From Telopea speciosissima (taxonomy: Eukaryota; Streptophyta; Magnoliopsida; Proteales; Proteaceae), in NCBI RefSeq assembly GCF_018873765.1, contig NW_025317433.1, positions 51,125 to 115,124 of the forward strand: DNA of 64,000 bases, in the 5' to 3' direction. Below, piece by piece: positions 59,340 to 64,000 of the stretch. The position numbers and the translations under genes are program-made. The stretch's first letter is position 1; every line of letters starts with the position of its first letter. The notes beneath the pieces were generated by a model that was not told the DNA's origin, did not search any database, and was given only the letters and a program-made list of their open reading frames with translations.

Positions 59340-60663
59340 AAATCTGAGCCGATCAGTGTACATCGAGATTCCGAAGAAGCCATCCTTGCAAGAGGAAAGC
59401 GTCGAACACATTAAGGAGGACGGACCGACCTGGATGGATCCCATTGTAAACTATTTGGAGAATGACCAGCTCCCGGAGAATAGGGAAGAAGCGAGGAAAG
59501 TCAAAATCCAAGCTTCCAAGTACACTAGGATCGACGGGGTGCTCTATAAGAAAGCCATCTCAGTGCCCCTTCTTTGATGCCTCAGGCTGAAGGGCGTTGA
59601 GTACTCCCTGGCCGAGGTGCATTAAGGAATATGTGGGAGCCACATGGGTGGCCAAGCCCTAGCATACAAGATATTGCAACAAGGTTTCTACTGGCCAAAA
59701 ATGCAAGAAGGGGCCATGAAGTATGTTAAGACGTGCGCGAAGTGTCAGCTCTTCATACCAGTGCCGAGCCGACCTACAACCAAGCTGACCTCTATGCTGA
59801 GTCCAATTCCTTTTGCCATGTGGGGGATGGATATACTTGGAGACTTCACCCCGGCTTCTGGAAATTAGAAATACGTGGTCGTCACAATTGACTACTTCAC
59901 CAAGTGGGTTGAGGCCGAGCCCTTGGCCACCATCACCGAGAAGAGCATGGAGAAATTCTTTCGAGATAAGGTCATCTACCTGTTCGGACTACCAAAAGTG
60001 CTCATCACAGATAATGGCGCACAATTCAACAACCCGGCCTTCTAAGAGTTTTGCAAGCACTTCTATATTGACTTCCGACCAGTCTCAGTAGCTCATCCAC
60101 AAGCAAATGGACAAGTAGAAGTGTCCAACCGAACACTACTCGCCGGCATCAAGAGAAGGTTGGATGAAGCCAAAGGAAGATGGGTGGAAGAGCTCCCAAG
60201 TGTCCTATGGGCATATAGGACGACTGTAAGAACACCAATCGGGGAGAGCCCTTTCCGGCTAGCATACAGGACAGAGGCCCTCACCCCGATCGAGGTCATG
60301 GCATCGTCATGCCGAGTGCTCAATTTTGATGAGAAGACCTATGAAGATGGACTAAGAGCCAACCTTGACTTCCTCGACGAAGTTTGAGAAAATGCCCTAC
60401 TCCGGAACACAACATACCAACAGAGGACGTCAAAGTACTACGACTCAAGGGTAAAGGAGCGACACTTCCGCCAAGGGGATCTCATCCTCAGAAAGCTCAG
60501 CGCGTCCCATCCAAGACAGCAAGGAAAGTTAGCACCAAATTGGGAAGGCCCGTACATAGTCTCCAAGCAGATTTGCCCAGGGACGTATCGCTTGCAGACT
60601 CCGAGGGGCAGGAAGGTACCGAGACCTTGGAACTCAGAAAATTTGAAGAAATTTTTTCAGTAA
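59340..60663 (+). pseudogene. Tat integrase, disrupted
   Basis: The zinc-binding part has the expected H...H with CAKCQ (about 59600-59755). The catalytic core shows WGMDILGDF (first Asp), LITDNGAQF (second Asp) and a Glu in GQVEVSNRTLL, so the D,D,E triad is present. Then come the GKR-like LDEAKGRWVEELPSVLWAYR, a TPIGESPFRLAYRTEA block and the C-terminal GDLILRKL, NWEGPYIV and TYRLQ motifs, ending KKFFQ-stop at 60663. Stops at about 59577, 59625, 59868, 60045 and 60387 break the frame. Confidence 0.88.
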
Positions 60664-60787
60664 TTTCCTTAAGTATTCTGCTCGGCACAGTCTATGACGA
60701 GCATATTTGTATTTGGCTTCGGCCTCGATGTTTGATTCAATAAAACAAAGTCTTTCTCCACCACTTAGCGTATTTTCAAGCTCCAAA

Positions 60788-61430
60788 ATCAAGTCGTAAG
60801 ACCGGTCCTCATAGACCTGGCCGAACTCCAAGGCCGACCATCATAGCTCGGCAACCAAGTCGTAAGACCAGTCATCATAGACCTGGCCGACCTCCAAGAC
60901 TGACCCTCATAACTCGATAACCAAGTCGTAAGACCGATCCTCATAGACCTGGCCGGCCTCCAAGGCCGACCCTCATAGCTCAGCAACCAAGTCGTAAGAC
61001 CGATCCTCATAGACTTGGCCGACCTCCAAGATCGACCCTCATAGCTCGGTAACCAAGTCGTAAGACCGGTCCTCATAGACCTGGCCGAACTCCAAGGTCG
61101 ACCCTCATAGCTCGACAACCAAGTCATAAAATCGATCCTCATAGACCTGGTCGACCTCCAAGATCGACCCTCATAGCTCGACAACCAAGTCATAAGACCG
61201 ATCCTCATAGACCTGGCTGACCTCAAAGACCGACCCTCATAGGTTGGCAACCAAGTCGTAAGACCGGTCCTCATAGACCTGGCCGACCTCCAAGATCGAC
61301 CCTCATAGGTCGGTAATCAAGTCATAAGATCGGTCCTCATAGACCTGGCCGACCTCGAAGATCGACCCTCATAGGTCGGCAACCAAGTTGTAAGACCGGT
61401 CCTCATAGACCTGGCCGAGCTGAACGAATA
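60788..61430 (+). repeat. 66-bp tandem array, about 10 copies, after pol
   Basis: The motif AAGTCGTAAGACC (or a one-base variant) recurs at 60791, 60857, 60923, 60989, 61055, 61121, 61187, 61253, 61319 and 61385, a constant 66-bp spacing. Each unit also has TCCTCATAGACCTGGCCGA and a CGACC(C/A)TCATAG block. Since 66 is a multiple of 3, the array yields a long open frame on the minus strand that is not a gene. Confidence 0.95.
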
Positions 61431-61798
61431 CCAAAGGTAAAGCAAAATTTTCAAGGCATTAGGCTTGGCCATAGCATTGGCTCGGCAGAGTAGCCACTCA
61501 AAGGGTATCTGACCCGAGCTCGGCTACATGGCCGGGTCGGCAATTCAATCTCAACATTCAAAATAAATTCACACAGAAAGGAAAGCAAACAACTGCCGAG
61601 CTCAAACACTTAGGCAAATTTGGAAAAGAACGTTCTATTCATTGAAGGCCGACACCTCGGCAAGGTTACAAAAAGTGGGCAGCTCGGCCCTGTATAGTAA
61701 CAAAAAATAAAAAATAAAAAAAATGAGAGAAAAAGATAAAAAATTTGTTCAAAACCCTCGCAGGGGGACATATACATCAAAGAGGAAAAAAGGGGGGC

Positions 61799-64000
61799 CT
61801 AGAGCTCGACGGTATAGAGGGGGTCCTTGGCTGCAGGGTCCTCGATGACAACCTCCTTGTCAGCGACATCCTCAGTGGAAGGGGCGACCTCATCCCGGGG
61901 AGCGGTCTCGGCCAAGCCGGCCTGGTCAACCTCCACCCCAACCTCGTCTCCCAAATCCTCGACCATAGTGGTTGCGTCATCATCAAATCAAGAAAGGTTG
62001 AGAGTGGGGAGGGCGGCCTTTATCTCCTTCAGGAGGTTGGCTTGGCCCGTGTCATAGCCCTCTCCATACGGCGGCTTCCTTATCTCATGACACACCTCAG
62101 CATATTCCGCTGACATGAGGTAGTCGCTAACAGCTTTTGCTCCAGCCCGGGCTAGGTCATCCTTGGCCTTCTTCTTGGCTTGGCTGAGCTGAGCCCTCAA
62201 GGTCTCAACCTCCTCCTTCTGCTTTGCCAATATCTCCTCCAGGGCCTTGACCTTCTCCTCGGCCTTGACGAGCTTCGCGGCAACCTCGCGATGCGCCACC
62301 ACGGCCTCGTGAGCCTCTTTATTGGCCTGCTCGACCTGAACCTCGAGAGAGTCATTCGCGGTTAGAAGCCACTTAAAATGGAGCATGGTCTCCATTGCCT
62401 TGACAAAGCCCTGCAAGAAAATAGCCTACCCAAGATCAGATCACGTCATACCGGTCGGGTCAAATTAAAGAAGCCGAGCAGAAAGCTCACCATGTTGAAG
62501 TCCTAGAAGAGAGTGGAGAGGAGCTCGGGGTCGAACAGCACCTCGAGCTTCTCCTTATCGGTCGAGAGCCCACCCGAGTCTAGCCACTCCTCGACATACA
62601 TGGCCGAGGTCAAAGCCGAATCCCTCAGGAAGAGCCTCCAGGTCGGCTGAAGTGGGCAGTTGCTGGCCGAGGTCCTTCCTAAGATCAGCCGAGCTATATA
62701 GGGAGGCGGGGCCACTGACGGAGGATTGCCGCCCGTTAAGTTAACGGAGATCATCTTGGACCGCTTGGGATCCCTCGACGGGCTCGGCTCTCCCCTCCAA
62801 TCCTTCCCCTTCCTAGAAGGGCTCAGCGGGGCCTTACCCTTGTTGGCCTCAAGGCCTGCATCGACTGGGCTCGGCAGCATCGCCTTTCCCTTCTGCACCT
62901 TGGAAGACTCGCCTTGAGACTTTTTCTCGGCGTTCTTCCTCCTTCTGTCTGCAATGGTCTCGGCCCTGAGCCGAGCTGAATCCATTGGGGGAATGTAGCC
63001 GACCACTGCAAGAAAGACAGAACGTTAGAAACATACCAAAAAAGAAAGAAGACTAAGTAAATAGGTTAGCTAGGGCAACAGAAACCGGCTCAGCTCGGAC
63101 TCCTACTAGGGGTCATATGCCACCTTTGAAGGAACCCCTTGTCCTGAAGCTGGAGGACGTTGAAGGGCTAATGCTGGAGGATCAGGTCGAGTGAGGTCAG
63201 CTCGTTCTTGGTCAAGGGTAAGACCCTATTGACGTAGTTCAAGTGGATCTCCTTCCACTCGGCTCGGAGAGGACTGTTTGGAATGGAAGCAAAGAAAAAA
63301 GGAGGATTCCAAAACTTATTGAAGCTCGACGTACCAACTAAAAACTTGTGGCCACTCAGGGCCGCACTCTTCCTAGTTCGGTGGGTGAAATAGTACCACC
63401 CCTTCTCTGGCGACTTCTTCAAGAAAAAGAGCCGAGAGAAAAGCGCTACGCTTGCACCTCGGTCCATCTTGCAAAATAGGGTTTAGAAGCCATACACGGC
63501 CAGCCAAAAGTTTGGCACAAGCTGACCTGGGGACAGGTGGAAGTGGTCTAAGATTTGGTCCACCAGGTCGAGCATGGGGAGCTTGAACGCATACTTGAAA
63601 GGCAGTTCATACAAAGCCACCTCGCCGGGCTGATATAACAGGCCATCTCCCCTGGGTTGGGAGCTCGGAGCTGGATGTTCTCGGGGATGGCGTAGGTCGT
63701 CCTGAGGCGATTGAGGTCGGCATCCGTGATTGTGCTCAGGACAGTACCTACACTCCCTTCTTTGGGTTCAGGGGTGTCAGCAGACGAGCTGACCAAACCA
63801 ACCCCTCCTTTTAAAGAACTATCCTTACTGGACTCCTCATCATTGGACAAGGACGATCCGGAGCTCTTGGCTCGGTCTTCGGGAATTGGTTGGGCTTCGA
63901 GGTCGGACTCCAGAGGCAGCGAAAGCTCAAGAACGTCTGCCTGACGAGGCTCCACTACACCGGGCTCATCTGAAGTCAAGCCCAACAAGTTTATCATGGG
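61799..64000 (-). pseudogene. antisense ORF of Tat element (gypsy-type 'transposase_28'-like)
   Basis: On the strand opposite to gag-pol, coding-like blocks run from the right edge to a stop at 61799-61801. From the N side these are an acidic Ser-rich part (63997 to about 63720); ENIQLRAPNPGEM and the reading YISPAR, broken by a frameshift near 63640; GASVALFSRLFFLKKSPEKGWYYF (63460-63380) and a KFLVG...FWNPPFFF block; and a basic linker, KGKAMLPSP...KGKAPLSPSRKG (62930-62800). A long Glu/Lys/Ala coiled coil follows (62416-62100, for example KAEEKVKALEEILAKQKEEV), then an acidic C-terminus ending YTVEL. The layout matches the antisense ORFs of Retand/Grande-like elements, annotated in Pfam as a putative gypsy-type transposon family. 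The function is unknown. It may be spliced, and the 5' end is beyond the window. Confidence 0.7.

Larger units (their letters stand above)
54334..64000 (+). mobile_element. Ty3/gypsy Tat-lineage retrotransposon, decayed, runs off right edge
   Basis: Sense-strand order is 5' LTR (about 54334-55175), primer-binding region TTTGGCACCGTCTGTGGGAA (55178-55197), gag, protease, RT, RNase H, a second RNase H, integrase, a 66-bp tandem array, then an antisense ORF. The PBS type, the dual RNase H and an antisense ORF between pol and the 3' LTR together place it in the Tat group (Retand/Grande-like). The 3' LTR must lie beyond 64000. Many stop codons, frameshifts and an internal deletion make it inactive. 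Its strand is the same as RPN12. Confidence 0.9.

Noticed and set aside
60789..61274. 161-codon minus-strand open frame
   Set aside because: It is the 66-bp tandem array read in one frame; the protein is just the repeat and no start or domain supports it.
1..64000. CRISPR arrays, operons, bacterial promoters
   Set aside because: The window is plant nuclear DNA; the only regular arrays are the retrotransposon tandem repeats, without spacers.

Overview
This is a window of a flowering-plant nuclear genome. It has intron-rich genes with GT-AG junctions, plant-type retrotransposons (Ty3/gypsy Tat lineage, copia, plant L1 and RTE LINEs), an Au-type SINE, and many hAT and PIF/Harbinger non-autonomous elements. 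The large transposon-filled introns and woody-plant style repeats would suit a magnoliid or early-diverging eudicot, but the sequence does not settle the species.

Only four ordinary genes are recognisable. From left to right they are: (1) the last five exons of USE1, a Golgi-to-ER SNARE (+, 3587-8163), whose 5' exons are not in the window; (2) a complete three-exon DPM3, the small membrane subunit of dolichol-phosphate-mannose synthase (-, 12767-18219), whose 60-nt last exon is split off by a 5 kb intron; (3) a complete four-exon gene for a syntaxin-6-N-domain membrane protein (+, 28606-30302); (4) exon 1 only of RPN12, a 26S proteasome lid subunit (+, 43088-43192), with no later exon found in the remaining 20.8 kb.

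The rest is mobile DNA. A copia remnant and a LINE RNase-H remnant lie at 1.1-2.8 kb. A hAT element with an 8-bp target duplication sits in a USE1 intron (5407-6591). A hAT nested inside another hAT sits in the DPM3 intron (16178-17687). A full-length but dead L1-type LINE with a 19-bp target duplication lies just upstream of DPM3 (19128-25007). A 5'-truncated LINE tail lies at 27567-27921. A gag-only LTR retrotransposon occupies 30794-34855. A SINE, an RTE tail and several MITEs lie between 35 and 43 kb. Inside what appears to be RPN12 intron 1, two 2.8 kb Harbinger-type elements stand in opposite orientation sharing one TTA (45517-51159), followed by a third partial copy. Copies one and three carry a tRNA-like cloverleaf whose anticodon arm is a perfect palindrome. 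From about 54.3 kb to the right edge is a decayed Tat-lineage gypsy element with two RNase H domains, a 66-bp tandem array after pol, and an antisense ORF.

The genes are not an operon and no pathway links them all. USE1, DPM3 and the syntaxin-like protein all act on the ER/endomembrane system, which I take as coincidence of neighbourhood. All splice junctions, target duplications and terminal repeats were read by eye from the sequence; homology calls come from family knowledge and were not searched against a database.
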